A stretch of DNA of 64,000 nt. Source: Glossina fuscipes. Lineage: Eukaryota > Arthropoda > Insecta > Diptera > Glossinidae. A program made the position numbers and the translations under genes. Every line of letters starts with the position of its first letter. Positions within the stretch are counted from its first letter, which is position 1. The notes beneath the pieces were generated by a model. That model was not told the DNA's origin, made no database searches, and worked only from the letters and a program-made list of their open reading frames with translations. Shown here piece after piece: positions 63,183 to 64,000 of this stretch. Location: NCBI RefSeq assembly GCF_014805625.2, contig NW_023998414.1:41041079-41105078 (forward strand). Reading direction: 5' to 3'.

Positions 63183-64000
63183 AAAATCAGAGAAAATAAA
63201 TCAAATATTGCGATCACGTAAGCCGCTCGAACATAAGTACACGAGTTTGATTGATTGCATGAGGGTGGAAAGCGTGATAGCCCGGGGCATTCGTACAAAT
63301 ACTAGGAAATGTGTCATGAGCGCAAGTTTGTATACATTACAAGACGTTCTAAGTTAGAGGGTCAATATAAACCTGACTGTGCGTGCTTAACTTACTATGA
63401 GATAAATCCAGTCAACTATTATTCCGTAAATTATTAAATTCCTTTTTGGTAAGAGCATCAGTGTAGGACACAAAATGCACAAAATGCCCGACCGTAGTGT
63501 ATTTGAAGAGAATATCCAAACAACATGCACTTTTTTCATCCACCAACGAAAGAAAGAAATTCGGTAACATTGCCATACAAATAATTGGAAACTACGTTAC
63601 GTGTATGTCCTTCATCAGCAAAAAGTTGCTGCGTCTGACTGGTTGACTGTTTACCGTATTCTCAATATTCTTAAGAATTTGCAATGAAAAGACCAAGCTT
63701 CCTTTGTGTACGTATGAGTTGAATGCGTCGAAAAGAATAAATTAATACACACGATCAAGTTCACAAATTTTTGCATGACTACTTAGTTACCTGAGTAACA
63801 TGTACATTTGAGTTTGTTAAATAGATGTGATGTCTTGATGATGGGTTTTACAATAATTGAGAATGTATCTACCCATAAGTTCAGATCTTGTTGTGCATAC
63901 CTGCCATATGCCTACTATGCCTATTGAATTCGAAACAGATCCAGAACTCCAGAAGTGTTATTTCCATATATTTCTCTCTTAGATACAGTGGATAACGAGA

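Larger units (their letters stand above)
61831..64000. other. No gene seen
   Basis: AT-rich with octamer, heptamer and AAT repeats. The stretch 62380-62530 is less AT-rich but has no recognised exon. Confidence 0.5.

Noticed and set aside
1..64000. CRISPR arrays, bacterial operons, phage or plasmid modules
   Set aside because: No regularly spaced direct repeats with unique spacers, no bacterial gene density or ribosome-binding sites; introns and eukaryotic transposons are present.

Overview
The window is eukaryotic, AT-rich and almost entirely non-coding. Short 60-80 bp introns beside kilobase introns, (CA)n, (TA)n, (TTA)n and (GA)n microsatellites, many mariner relics, a Jockey-like LINE, tRNA-derived SINEs with (TTA)n tails and dispersed repeats ending in 'ATACCC...GGGTAT' all suggest a cyclorrhaphan fly (Diptera). 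A tephritid-like fruit fly is my best guess, but nothing in the sequence names the species. There is no bacterial-style gene organisation.

The one gene I recognise is on the minus strand near the right end. Three exons (59918-59662, 59582-59434, 57061-56884) join in phase into the N-terminal third of a cytosolic endo-beta-N-acetylglucosaminidase (ENGase, GH85), including the Asn-x-Glu catalytic pair. Most of it is not visible as a long ORF. I could not find the exons for the remaining two thirds in the 56.8 kb downstream. A second, unidentified minus-strand terminal-exon candidate lies at 45944-46144, and a decayed coding-like stretch at 4046-4438.

The rest is a transposon graveyard. Region 1-17 kb is mostly featureless, with one end of repeat family A at 6.2-6.36 kb, a related copy at 12.4-12.74 kb and a partial copy at 13.9-14.2 kb. 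Region 17.7-28.1 kb is dense: two long family A copies, mariner relics at 21.2 and 24.2 kb, a SINE and a GC-rich patch at 22.0-22.6 kb, a family B copy at 23.5 kb, a further family A copy at 27.0 kb, and two SINEs tail to tail across a (TTA)n tract at 27.7-28.1 kb. Region 30-41 kb holds a tRNA-like element, a LINE reverse-transcriptase pseudogene (33.4-35.0 kb), mariner relics at 39.2 and 40.3 kb and a family A copy at 39.6 kb. Region 47-56 kb holds a family B cluster, a mariner relic at 49.9 kb, a second LINE relic abutting an assembly gap at 54 kb and a Tc1 relic at 55.1 kb. Region 56-62 kb has the ENGase exons, family A pieces within and beside the gene, and a last mariner relic.

No gene pathway can be reconstructed because only one gene is identified. 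The main interest is the two terminal-inverted-repeat families, the variety of Tc1/mariner relics in a small interval, and the split ENGase gene. All homology statements come from reading translated motifs by eye; no alignment or database search was run.
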